A stretch of 64,000 bases of DNA from CAYMCQ01 sp964389025 (GTDB taxonomy: Bacteria; Verrucomicrobiota; Verrucomicrobiia; Limisphaerales; CAYMCQ01): NCBI GenBank assembly GCA_964389025.1, contig CAYMCQ010000009.1:1-64000 (forward strand), written 5' to 3'. Positions 1 through 8,736 of this stretch are shown here, piece after piece (position 1 is the stretch's first letter; each line of letters begins with the position of its first letter). The notes below the pieces were generated by a model. That model ran no database searches and was not told where the DNA came from. It saw only the letters and a list, made by a program, of their open reading frames with translations. The position numbers were made by a program, and so were the translations under genes.

Positions 1-277
1 GACTGACCTAGAACTATTGACACTTCCCTGACCAACAACTAATGACACTTGCCCGGTCAGGCGTTATCCAGCCCTCATTTTTCCGTGGAATCCGGACGCC
101 AAAAAATCACCGGCGAAAAAGTTTATTGGATCAAAACGCCGTGGCTCAAGCGAAGTGGTTCGCCTCCCGAAGTTGACGGCGGATGTTCGCATGTGAACCT
201 TGAATCAGCGCCACCGGTGGTTATGCTGGGCGCGATGAATCAAGCGCGATCACCCTTTTGCGAAGCCGGCCGGCGCG

Positions 278-368
278 AAGGAGAATTTAGAATGAAGAAT
301 GTAGAACGCAGAATTTTCCGAGGAGGTTTGCTTTTACTTCTTCATTCTTCATTCTTCATTCTTCATTC
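278..368 (+). promoter_or_regulatory. RBS and start-codon hairpin with heptamer repeats
   Basis: A strong ribosome binding site AAGGAG (278-283) lies 8 nt before ATG 292. The 12-mer GAATGAAGAATG (290-301), which contains the start codon, is exactly complementary to CATTCTTCATTC (343-354). The second arm lies in four perfect tandem copies of TTCATTC (341-368), so several pairing registers are possible. The hairpin would mask the start codon. A change in heptamer number would shift the reading frame inside the signal peptide. A regulatory effect is inferred; it may simply be a dispersed repeat. Confidence 0.6.
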
Positions 369-3300
369 CAATGCGGCGGCGGCGAAGGACAAGGTGGATT
401 TCAATTCGCAGATCCGTCCGGTCATTTCGGCGAAATGTTTTCCCTGTCACGGCCCGGATGACAATGCCCGCAAAGCCAAGCTGCGCCTCGACCTGCGCGA
501 GCAGGCCACGCAGGAACGCGACGGAATTTTTCCCATCAAGCCGGGTGATTTGAAGCACAGCGAAATGATCCGCCGCATCACCAGCCGCGATCCCGAGGAA
601 GTCATGCCGCCGCCCAAGGCCGGACATCCGCTGACACCGCCGGAAATAGCTTTGCTCAAAAATTGGGTTCAGCAAGGCGCGCCTTACGCCGGCCATTGGT
701 CGTTCACGAAACCGGTGCGGCCCGCGCTGCCGAAAATCAAGCAGCGGTCATGGCCGAAGAACGCCATTGACCGCTTCATTCTGGCGCGGTTGGAAGCCAA
801 CAAGCTCAGGCCTTCGCCGCAGGCAGATCGTTACGCGCTCATTCGCAGGCTTTCACTGGACTTGATCGGCCTGCCGCCGACACCGACCGAGGTCGGGGAT
901 TTCGTCAACGACAAATCGCCGGACGCGTATGAGAAGGTTGTGGATCGTTTGCTGGCGTCGCCCGCTTACGGCGAGAAGTGGGCGCGCATGTGGCTCGATC
1001 TTGCGCGTTACGCCGACTCTTACGGCTACGGAACGGATTCGCTGCGCCCGAACAATCCATGGCCGTATCGCGACTGGGTCATCGCTGCATTCAATCACAA
1101 CCTGCCGTTTGACCAGTTCACATTGGCGCAACTTGCCGGCGATCTCCTGGAGCAGCCGACCGGGGAACAACTCGTGGCCACGGCTTTCCATCGCAACACC
1201 ATGACGAACGTCGAAGGCGGAACGGACGACGAGGAGTGGCGCGTGGCCGCCGTGAAGGATCGCGTCAATGTCACGTTGCAGGCGTGGATGGGGCTGACGA
1301 TGGGTTGCGCGCAATGCCACACGCACAAATTTGATCCGATCACGCAGAAGGAATACTACCAGTTCTACGCGTTCTTTAATCAGACCGAGGACAATGACCA
1401 GCCGGACGAACGGCCCGTGATGCCCTGGCCGACAAAAGAGCAGCAGGAAAAGATGGCGAAGTTGAACGGTGAAATTGCCGCCCTGAAAAAACAAATTTCA
1501 GTTGACGATCCGGCCGTGGCGAGGGAGTTCGCGGATTGGGAAAAGGTGAACCAGTCGGCTGGGACATGGAAAATTGTCGAAGCCCGCGAATTTGAATCGG
1601 CCAAAGGAACAGCGTTCACGAAGCTGGCCGATCAGTCGCTGCTCGCGGGCACGAATTCGCCGGACAAGGACACTTACACGGTGAAGTTCAAGTCGCTGTT
1701 GGGCAAGGCAACGGCGCTCCGCCTTGAAGTTCTGCCGGATGATTCCCTTCCGGCTCACGGGCCGGGCCGGACTGACAGCGGCGGTTTTGTTCTGAATGCA
1801 CTGGAGATTTCCGCGCAACCGGAAGCGAAAGAATCGAAGCGCGCGCGGTTTGTCCGGATTGAGCTTCCGGGCAAAGAACGCATTTTGTCGCTCGCCGAAG
1901 TGCAGGTGTTGAGCGGCGGCGAAAACCTGGCGCTCAAAGGCAAGGCGTCGCAGTCGAGTGTGGATTTTGAGGGCGCGGCGGAACGGGCCATTGACGGCAA
2001 CACAAACGGGGATTATGAGACCGCGAAATCCACCACGCACACCAAATCGGAAAAGGATCCTTGGTGGGAAGTGGATTTGGGTGAAGAGAAAACGCTGGAT
2101 TCAGTCGTGGTCTGGAATCGAACCGGCGGCGAGATCGGCGAGCGGCTGGCAGGTTTTCATTTGCGCACGCTGGACGCCGACCGGAAGCCCATCTGGGCCA
2201 CGACCAATTCCGCCGCGCCGAACCCGAGCGCATCGTTGAAACCTGATGAAGTGCCGGTGGTTTTGCAACGCGCCACGGCGACGTTCAGCCAGAGCGGTTT
2301 CGAAGTGTCCCGCCTGAGCGGGATGGTGGAGAAAAATCCCAAGGCGAAGGAAGGCTGGGCCAACGGCGGCAGCGCGGGCAAAGCGCAGACGGCGATCTTT
2401 GAATTTGCTACGCCGCTGGCGGCGGGCGAAGTGACCGTCAAGCTGGTCCAAAATTTCGGCGAGCGGCACACGCTGGGACGGTTTCGTCTGGCGCTGACGG
2501 AATCCACCTTGCCGTCGGTCGCGACGACGACCAACGTGGACTCGCTCCTGGCCATCGCGCCGGAACAAAGATCACCTGATCAAAAACGGGAACTCCTGCA
2601 ATGGTATCAGCAATACGCTGACGCCACGGCTGACCTTCGCCGGCAGATCGAGCCGGTGCAAAAAGCACTCGACGCCATCAAGCCCGCGCAATTGCCCATT
2701 ATGCGCGACCTGGCGGCGGACAAACACCGCGTCACCCGTTTGATGAACAAGGGCAATTACCTCGAACCAGGCGAAGAATTATCTGCGGGCGTTCCGGCGG
2801 CGTTTCACGCCTGGCCCGTTGCTGCGCCGACGAACCGGCTGGGCGTGGTCCGATGGCTGATGAGCCCAGAGAACCCGCTGACGGCTCGCGTCACGGCGAA
2901 CCGACTCTGGGCGCAAATTTTTGGGCTTGGCCTCGTTGAAACCGAGGAGGACTTCGGCACGCAAGGCTCGTTGCCGAGTCATCCGGAGTTGCTCGACTGG
3001 CTCGCAGTGGAATTGCGGGACAACGGCTGGGATCAGAAACGGTTTTTGAAGCTGCTCGTCACAAGCGCAACGTATCAGCAAACGGCGCGCGTCACGCCGG
3101 AGCTTTTGCGAAAGGATCCGCGCAACCGGTTGCTTTCGCGCGCCCCGCGCCGCCGGCTGGACGCGGAAATGATCCGAGACCAGGCGCTGGCTTTGAGCGG
3201 ATTGCTCAGTCACAAGCTCGGCGGGCCGAGCGTGTATCCGCCGCAGCCGGACGGTTTGTGGCGCGTGGCGTTCGATGGCGCGCGCGCCTATCCCACGAGC

Positions 3301-3774
3301 GCGGGCGAGGATCGTTATCGGCGCGGCCTCTACACCGTCTGGCGGCGCACTGTTCCGTATCCAAGCATGACGACGTTCGATGCGCCGAGCCGGGAAAGCT
3401 GCACGTTCCGGCGTTTGCCCACGAACACGCCGCTGCAAGCCTACGTGACGTTGAACGATCCGGTCTATGTCGAGGCGGCGCAGGCGTTGGGCCGGCGGCT
3501 GGTGGCGGAGGGCGGGGCGACCATTGAAGACCGACTTCGCTTCGGCTTGAAGCTGGTGCTGGCCCGACCGCCAGTAGAATCTCAGATTGCCGCGCTGAAG
3601 AATTTGTATGAATCGGAACTGGCCCACTATCGTGCCGCCGAAAAGGACGCGGCCAAGCTCGCGACGGAACCGCTCGGCCCGTTGCCGTCGGGATTGACCG
3701 CCGGCGAAGCGGCAGCGTGGACGGTGGTGGCGAATGTGTTGTTGAATCTGGATGGCGTCTTGACGAAAGGATGA
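292..3774 (+). CDS. PSCyt1/DUF1549/DUF1553 exported cytochrome with F5/8-type domain
   Basis: This is a planctomycete-type cytochrome c protein of about 1160 residues. The frame is open from position 49, but ATG 292 is chosen because it has a good AAGGAG site and begins a hydrophobic signal peptide (about residues 10-30). Seen in order: a heme motif CFPCH (residues 49-53) in the PSCyt1 region; a DUF1549 region (about 156-366) with a second CxxCH, CAQCH (339-343); a discoidin-like F5/8 type C segment (about 535-650) likely to bind carbohydrate; and a DUF1553 C-terminal region (about 860-1130). Members of this family pair with DUF1501 proteins, as here 25 bp downstream. They are thought to act outside the cytoplasm in electron transfer or polymer oxidation, but no reaction is established. 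Confidence 0.9.
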   Translation: MKNVERRIFRGGLLLLLHSSFFILHSNAAAAKDKVDFNSQIRPVISAKCFPCHGPDDNARKAKLRLDLREQATQERDGIFPIKPGDLKHSEMIRRITSRDPEEVMPPPKAGHPLTPPEIALLKNWVQQGAPYAGHWSFTKPVRPALPKIKQRSWPKNAIDRFILARLEANKLRPSPQADRYALIRRLSLDLIGLPPTPTEVGDFVNDKSPDAYEKVVDRLLASPAYGEKWARMWLDLARYADSYGYGTDSLRPNNPWPYRDWVIAAFNHNLPFDQFTLAQLAGDLLEQPTGEQLVATAFHRNTMTNVEGGTDDEEWRVAAVKDRVNVTLQAWMGLTMGCAQCHTHKFDPITQKEYYQFYAFFNQTEDNDQPDERPVMPWPTKEQQEKMAKLNGEIAALKKQISVDDPAVAREFADWEKVNQSAGTWKIVEAREFESAKGTAFTKLADQSLLAGTNSPDKDTYTVKFKSLLGKATALRLEVLPDDSLPAHGPGRTDSGGFVLNALEISAQPEAKESKRARFVRIELPGKERILSLAEVQVLSGGENLALKGKASQSSVDFEGAAERAIDGNTNGDYETAKSTTHTKSEKDPWWEVDLGEEKTLDSVVVWNRTGGEIGERLAGFHLRTLDADRKPIWATTNSAAPNPSASLKPDEVPVVLQRATATFSQSGFEVSRLSGMVEKNPKAKEGWANGGSAGKAQTAIFEFATPLAAGEVTVKLVQNFGERHTLGRFRLALTESTLPSVATTTNVDSLLAIAPEQRSPDQKRELLQWYQQYADATADLRRQIEPVQKALDAIKPAQLPIMRDLAADKHRVTRLMNKGNYLEPGEELSAGVPAAFHAWPVAAPTNRLGVVRWLMSPENPLTARVTANRLWAQIFGLGLVETEEDFGTQGSLPSHPELLDWLAVELRDNGWDQKRFLKLLVTSATYQQTARVTPELLRKDPRNRLLSRAPRRRLDAEMIRDQALALSGLLSHKLGGPSVYPPQPDGLWRVAFDGARAYPTSAGEDRYRRGLYTVWRRTVPYPSMTTFDAPSRESCTFRRLPTNTPLQAYVTLNDPVYVEAAQALGRRLVAEGGATIEDRLRFGLKLVLARPPVESQIAALKNLYESELAHYRAAEKDAAKLATEPLGPLPSGLTAGEAAAWTVVANVLLNLDGVLTKG

Positions 3775-3799
3775 CGTCGCACCCGGCCATTTGCATTTT

Positions 3800-5272
3800 A
3801 TGGAATCACTGAATTTTCGACTGGCCAACGCGCGCGCAATGACGCGCCGGCATTTTTTTGCCCGCGCGGGACTGAGTCTCGGCGGTATCGCGCTCGGCGG
3901 TTTGTTTGCGCGCGATGGCTTGGGCGCTCCCCCGAAAGCTTTCGGGGCGGCGGCCGGCCCGCTCGCCGTCAAACCGCCGATGTTTCCAGCCCGCGCCAAG
4001 TCCATCATTTACCTGCACATGGCCGGCGCGCCGCCCTCGCTGGACCTGTTCGATTACAAGCCGAAGCTGAACGAACTGCACATGCAGCCGTGTCCGGAGT
4101 CGCTGTTTCAAGGGAAACGCTTTGCGTTCATCAAAGGCGTTCCGAAGATGCTCGGTTCGCCGCACAAATTCCAACAGCACGGCAAGAGCGGCGCGTGGGT
4201 CAGCGAACTCTTGCCGCATCTGGCGGGGATTGCCGACAACCTCTGCATTGTGAAGTCGTGCTTTACTGATCAGTTCAATCACGCGCCGGCGGAGCTTTTT
4301 CTTTTCACCGGGCTGGCGCGGCCCGGCAACGCCTCGCTCGGTTCGTGGGTTACTTACGGCTTGGGCAGTGAAAACCAGGACCTGCCCGGCTTCATTGTGC
4401 TGTCGAGCGGCGGCTCCGATCCGAGCGGGGGCAAGGCGCTTTGGAGCAGCGGTTTTTTACCGGGCGTTTATCAAGGCGTGCAATGTCGCACAACCGGCGA
4501 GCCGATTCTCTACGCCAACGACCCGCCGGGCATGGACCGCGAAAGCCGCCGCCGCAGCCTCGATGCGTTGCGGAGTTTGAACGAAGCCGAGGCGAAACTT
4601 TACGGCGACCCGGAAACCGTGACGCGCATCGAGCAGTATGAACTGGCGTATCGGATGCAGATCAGCGTGCCGGAGATTTTTGATATTTCCAAGGAGCCGG
4701 CCGCCATCCGCGAACTCTATGGCGCGAAGCCGGGCGAAGGCGGGTTCGCCAACAACTGTCTGCTCGCCCGCCGGTTGATCGAGAAAGGTGTGCGCATGGT
4801 GCAACTTTTCGATTGGGGCTGGGACATGCACGGCACCAGCAAGGACAATGATCTTGTCACCGGCCTGCCCAAGAAATGCCAGGACGTGGACCGGGCGTGC
4901 GCCGCCCTCATCACGGATTTGAAACAACGCGGTCTGCTGGACGAGACGCTGGTGGTTTGGGGCGGCGAATTCGGGCGGACGCCGATGAACGAAGCGCGCA
5001 ACGGCTCCACGTTTTTGGGCCGCGACCATCATCCCAACAGTTTCACCATGTTGCTGGCCGGCGGCGGCATCAAGCCCGGCATCACTTACGGCGAGACCGA
5101 TGAATTCGGCTACAACGTCGTGCGTGACAAGGTGAGCGTGCGCGATTTGCAGCAGACAATTCTCCATCAACTCGGCCTCGACGCGCATCGCTTCAGCTAT
5201 CCGTATCTCGGTTTGAACCAACGCTTGATCGGTCCAACGGAAGAGGCGCAACTGGTCAAAGGAATTTTGTAG
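3800..5272 (+). CDS. DUF1501 family exported protein
   Basis: DUF1501 proteins have an alkaline-phosphatase/sulfatase-like fold and are nearly always encoded beside PSCyt1/DUF1553 proteins in PVC bacteria; their substrate is unknown. The N-terminus carries a twin-arginine type signal (TRRHFFARAGLSLGG), so export is likely. ATG 3800 is chosen because the family usually has a short leader before the RR motif; TTG 3791 and ATG 3839 are alternatives. The region around residues 44-50 is encoded by the 18-bp palindrome at 3930-3947, which adds the PPKAFG stretch just after the signal peptide. The C-terminal half has WGGEFGRTP and GRDHHP, typical of the family. It follows the cytochrome gene by 25 bp and is probably co-transcribed. 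Confidence 0.88.
   Translation: MESLNFRLANARAMTRRHFFARAGLSLGGIALGGLFARDGLGAPPKAFGAAAGPLAVKPPMFPARAKSIIYLHMAGAPPSLDLFDYKPKLNELHMQPCPESLFQGKRFAFIKGVPKMLGSPHKFQQHGKSGAWVSELLPHLAGIADNLCIVKSCFTDQFNHAPAELFLFTGLARPGNASLGSWVTYGLGSENQDLPGFIVLSSGGSDPSGGKALWSSGFLPGVYQGVQCRTTGEPILYANDPPGMDRESRRRSLDALRSLNEAEAKLYGDPETVTRIEQYELAYRMQISVPEIFDISKEPAAIRELYGAKPGEGGFANNCLLARRLIEKGVRMVQLFDWGWDMHGTSKDNDLVTGLPKKCQDVDRACAALITDLKQRGLLDETLVVWGGEFGRTPMNEARNGSTFLGRDHHPNSFTMLLAGGGIKPGITYGETDEFGYNVVRDKVSVRDLQQTILHQLGLDAHRFSYPYLGLNQRLIGPTEEAQLVKGIL
3930..3947. repeat. 18-bp palindrome, copy 1 (in coding sequence)
   Basis: This is a perfect copy of CCCCGAAAGCTTTCGGGG inside the DUF1501 gene, just after the signal-peptide coding region. 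Identical copies occur at 11505-11522 and 35356-35373, and a degenerate copy at 15090-15107. Confidence 0.85.
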
Positions 5273-5303
5273 CTCAATCCGATCTTCGCAGTTCGACAGA
5301 AAA

Positions 5304-6215
5304 ATGACCGCCAGGAAAAAGTTGTTTGTGACGGGTGCCAACGGCTTTGTGGCCGGCAGTGTGCTCGCGCAGGCGGGCGATGACTGGGAGGTTCACGCGG
5401 TCTCGCGCGGCGAACCGCTCGCGCGTCGGGAAAATTTGCTGTGGCACACTTGCGATCCACTTGCGCCCGTTCAATTGTCGCAGCTATTCCAGAACGTCCG
5501 ACCGGATGCGGTGATTCACACGGCGGCATTGGCGGACATTGATTTTTGCCAGATGCATCAGGAACTGGCGCGAACTGTCAACGTGGAGTTGACGCGCTCG
5601 CTCGCGGAGATGTGCGGCGAAACCGCCTGCAAGTTTGTGTTGTGCTCAACGGACACCATCTTCGACGGTGAACATGCACCTTACGACGAAGACGATCTGC
5701 CCGGCCCGGTGAACTTCTACGCTGAAACCAAAGTGGAAGCCGAGCAAATTGCGGCCCGCCTCGGCGCTCAGGCGGTCATTACGCGCTTGGCGCTGGTGGT
5801 CGGCTTGCCGGTGTTGGGCGCGGGTAATTCGTTTCTCCCCCGCATGATTTCCGCGCTCAAAGCCGGTCGCACGGTCGCCGTGCCGGAGCATGAAGTTCGC
5901 ACGCCGGTGGATGTCATCACGGTGGGACGGGCGTTGCTCGAACTCGCGGCGGGCAACCACCACGGCATTTTTCATCTCGCCGGCCAAGACCGATTGAGCC
6001 GCTATAAAATGGCGCAGAAGATCGCGGTGCGATTCGGGTTTCCCAAGCATCTCGTGGCGGAGCAGGTGGCGGCCAAAACCCCGGGCCGGGCGGCGCGACC
6101 AAGGGACGTTTCGCTCGACAACGCCAAAGCTTGCGCCAATCTCAAAACGCCGATGCGCAACCTCGACGAAGGGCTTTCCTTGATTCTGAAAATGGCGGAG
6201 ACTCAGCTTTTATGA
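5304..6215 (+). CDS. RmlD-like NAD(P)-dependent sugar reductase/epimerase
   Basis: This is a 303-residue short-chain dehydrogenase of the extended (RmlD/dTDP-4-dehydrorhamnose reductase-like) type. The nucleotide-binding motif TGANGFVAG is at residues 10-18, and the catalytic YxxxK pair is Y139/K143 in YAETK. An STDxIFDG stretch before it matches the RmlD family. It would reduce or epimerise a sugar or nucleotide-sugar in the cytoplasm; the substrate cannot be read from the sequence. The gene ends in an ATGA overlap (6212-6215) with the aminotransferase start, so the two are translationally coupled and probably work on the same sugar. Confidence 0.85.
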   Translation: MTARKKLFVTGANGFVAGSVLAQAGDDWEVHAVSRGEPLARRENLLWHTCDPLAPVQLSQLFQNVRPDAVIHTAALADIDFCQMHQELARTVNVELTRSLAEMCGETACKFVLCSTDTIFDGEHAPYDEDDLPGPVNFYAETKVEAEQIAARLGAQAVITRLALVVGLPVLGAGNSFLPRMISALKAGRTVAVPEHEVRTPVDVITVGRALLELAAGNHHGIFHLAGQDRLSRYKMAQKIAVRFGFPKHLVAEQVAAKTPGRAARPRDVSLDNAKACANLKTPMRNLDEGLSLILKMAETQLL

Positions 6216-7411
6216 GCGCGCCCAAGATCAAATTCGATCTGCAAATCAAATACGGCTCGGAGTATGGCGCCGACGAGGAGCGCGCCGTGCTGGAGGTGCT
6301 GCGCCAGGGAGCGCCCACAAGCGGCGAGGCTTGCATCCAGTTTGAAAAAGAGTTTGCGGCTTACTGCGGGACGGCCCATGCCCGTGCAGTCAGCAACGGC
6401 ACCGCTGCGTTGTTCCTCGCGCTAGTGGGTCTGGGGATAAAACCCGGCGACCGCATCATCACCACGCCGATGACGTGGATCGCCACCGCCGCTGCCGGTG
6501 TCACGCTGGGGGCCGAAGTGGATTTCGTGGACATTGATCCCGAGACCTGCAACCTCGACCCGCGCCAGATCGAAGCGAAAATTACTCCGAACACGAAAGC
6601 CATTTTCCCAGTGCATCTCTACGGCCAGTGCTGCGACATGGATGCCATTCTCGCCATCGCGCAGCGGCACGGCGTGGCGGTGGTGGAGGACGCCTGCCAT
6701 GCAGTCGGTGCTGAATACAAGGGACGCAAGGCCGGCAGCATGGGCGCGACCGGCTGCTTTAGTTTCCACGAGCAGAAAAATATTTCCACGCTTGGCGAGG
6801 GCGGCATGGTGGTGACGAACGACCCGGCGATCTTCGAGCGCGTGGCGCTCTATCGTTCGCACTGCACGCGGGTGTATGGCCGCAGCACGAAATACTGCAC
6901 GCTTGACGAGGCGCGCTTCCCGATGGGCCAGCGGTTTTGGTTTCAGGACTTCGATGACTGCGGCTACAATTTCCGCATGACCGATGTCCAGGGTGCGGTG
7001 GGTGTGGTGCAATTGCGAAAACTAGACGGACTAAATCAACGCCGCATTGACAACGCCGCGTATCTTTCCGCGGGGCTGCACGACGTGCCGGGAATCACCC
7101 TGCCGACCGTGCTACCCGGCAACAAACACGTCTTTCATCTTTACCCAATCCAGATTGACCCCGCGAAGTTCGGCCGGACGAAGGACGACTTCATCCACGC
7201 GATGCTCCACGAGAGGGGCGTCAAAGTGGGAACGCATTACACGCCGTTGCACTATGCCACCGCGTTCAAGAACCGGGGTTTCCGCAAAGGACAATTTCCA
7301 GTGGCGGAAGCCGTTGCCGAACGACTGGTCACGCTGCCCATCAACCCGCGCCAAACGCGCGAGGCGCTCGACTACTTGATAGAGAGCGTGCGGAGTTTAC
7401 GCCGTGGATAA
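6212..7411 (+). CDS. DegT/DnrJ/EryC1/StrS-family PLP aminotransferase
   Basis: This is a fold-type I sugar aminotransferase of 399 residues. The start ATG 6212 overlaps the previous stop by ATGA; a longer upstream frame from 6131 only shadows the reductase gene. The PLP lysine is K189 in FSFHEQKNISTLGEGG, the normal context for the family, with the upstream acidic motif VVEDACHAVGAEYKG. Family members transfer an amino group from glutamate or glutamine to a keto-sugar, usually nucleotide-linked. The order reductase, transaminase, transporter suggests handling of one amino- or deoxy-sugar, either building or degrading it. Confidence 0.9.
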   Translation: MSAPKIKFDLQIKYGSEYGADEERAVLEVLRQGAPTSGEACIQFEKEFAAYCGTAHARAVSNGTAALFLALVGLGIKPGDRIITTPMTWIATAAAGVTLGAEVDFVDIDPETCNLDPRQIEAKITPNTKAIFPVHLYGQCCDMDAILAIAQRHGVAVVEDACHAVGAEYKGRKAGSMGATGCFSFHEQKNISTLGEGGMVVTNDPAIFERVALYRSHCTRVYGRSTKYCTLDEARFPMGQRFWFQDFDDCGYNFRMTDVQGAVGVVQLRKLDGLNQRRIDNAAYLSAGLHDVPGITLPTVLPGNKHVFHLYPIQIDPAKFGRTKDDFIHAMLHERGVKVGTHYTPLHYATAFKNRGFRKGQFPVAEAVAERLVTLPINPRQTREALDYLIESVRSLRRG

Positions 7412-8726
7412 ATTGCCTCCTGCTTCGGCACCAACAGCTTTGTCACCCGGGCAAGTGACATGGCGATGGCGCATCCTCATTGCCACCTACCTTGCCTACG
7501 GCGGATTTTATCTCACGCGCAAGGTGTTCACGATTTGCAAGACGACCATCGCGAAAGATCTTAATTGGGAACTGGGTGACACCGCGCACATCTGGACTGC
7601 CTACCTCGTGGCCTACATGCTGGGCCTTTTTATCAACAGCTTCATTGGACGCCGCTGGGGTCCGCGGGTGCTGCTCCTGGGAGGCCTCGGCTTTTCCATT
7701 GTGTGCAACGTGCTCTTTGGTTTTGCCAACTCGTTCGCCACGTTTCTTGTCTTCATGTTTTTCAACGGACTCGTCCAGGCCGCCGGTTGGCCGGGGAGCG
7801 TTGGTGCGGTGTCCCAGTGGCTTCGCCCCGCCGAGCGCGGCCGGATCATGGGCGTGTGGTCCACGAATTATCTGTTCGGCAACATGCTGGTCAAATCGCT
7901 GGGTGGCTTTCTGCTCGGAAGCTACGGCTGGCGCTGGTCGTTCTATGGATGCACACTGCTGGGTTTCGCAATCTGGTGGCTTGTTTATTTTTGGCAGCGC
8001 AATCGTCCGCAAGATGTCGGCCTTGAACCCATTGTGAACGAACAATCGCCCGGGACGAGGACAGTGGAAGCCTCACAAGCGGATCGCGTGACGTTCAAGC
8101 AATACGCGCAGTTGGCCATGAATCCAATCATTCTGGCTATGGGCGCGAGTTACTTCTGCATCAAGTTCCTCCGTTACGCCCTCGATTCATGGCTGCCCGC
8201 GTTTCTGAATATCCAGGGCCTGGATGTCGCCCGCGCCAGCTACTACTCGCAGGTGTTCGACTTCGCCGGTGTGGGCGGCGTGATCCTGGCCGGCTGGGCG
8301 CTGGACCGCTGGTTCAAGGGCAATTGGGCTGCGGTAGGGGCGTGCATGGCCGTCGGTGTGATCGTGGGGTATGTCGCCGTCATCCAATTCGGAGGAAGCC
8401 CGATCGTCGGTGCCCTGTGTTTCGGACTGGTGGGCTTCATGCTTTACGGGCCGGACACATTGCTTTGTGGAGCGGCTTCCGTTCAAGTCGCCGGCGAGAA
8501 AAACGCCGTGGCTGTGGCGGGGCTGGTCAACGGCATGGGTAGCATCGGCCCCATCGTTCAGGAGCAGGTGATCGGATGGCTGGTTCGCGGCGACGTTCAC
8601 GCGGGAATGCGGAACACAAATTTTCTGGCCTTGGGGACGAGTATCCTCATGGCGGTGTTGCTCGCAATCATCGCCTGGCATTTGCATTCCATCGAGAGAA
8701 AACGCCGAACATCCGGGATCGTGTGA
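7404..8726 (+). CDS. MFS transporter, organophosphate/OPA-like
   Basis: This is a 12-helix inner-membrane transporter of 440 residues that resembles the GlpT/UhpT (OPA) branch of the major facilitator superfamily. The opening helix region reads YLAYGGFYLTRKVF, and a loop region FIGRRWGPR follows helix 2. The start is GTG 7404, overlapping the aminotransferase stop by 8 bp. Members exchange sugar phosphates, phosphonates or other organic anions against phosphate. A sugar-phosphate substrate would fit the operon but is inferred. Confidence 0.82.
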   Translation: MDKLPPASAPTALSPGQVTWRWRILIATYLAYGGFYLTRKVFTICKTTIAKDLNWELGDTAHIWTAYLVAYMLGLFINSFIGRRWGPRVLLLGGLGFSIVCNVLFGFANSFATFLVFMFFNGLVQAAGWPGSVGAVSQWLRPAERGRIMGVWSTNYLFGNMLVKSLGGFLLGSYGWRWSFYGCTLLGFAIWWLVYFWQRNRPQDVGLEPIVNEQSPGTRTVEASQADRVTFKQYAQLAMNPIILAMGASYFCIKFLRYALDSWLPAFLNIQGLDVARASYYSQVFDFAGVGGVILAGWALDRWFKGNWAAVGACMAVGVIVGYVAVIQFGGSPIVGALCFGLVGFMLYGPDTLLCGAASVQVAGEKNAVAVAGLVNGMGSIGPIVQEQVIGWLVRGDVHAGMRNTNFLALGTSILMAVLLAIIAWHLHSIERKRRTSGIV

Positions 8727-8736
8727 CTTCACAAGC

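Noticed and set aside
18..50. Two TGACACTT words 25 bp apart near the left edge
   Set aside because: Only eight bases match and the window starts here, so a regulatory or repeat claim cannot be supported.
2779..4008. 409-codon minus-strand frame across the cytochrome/DUF1501 junction
   Set aside because: It overlaps two well-supported genes and lacks any family feature.
7891..8076. Possible overlapping gene in the MFS transporter
   Set aside because: Short, no RBS, and explained by codon bias of the host gene.
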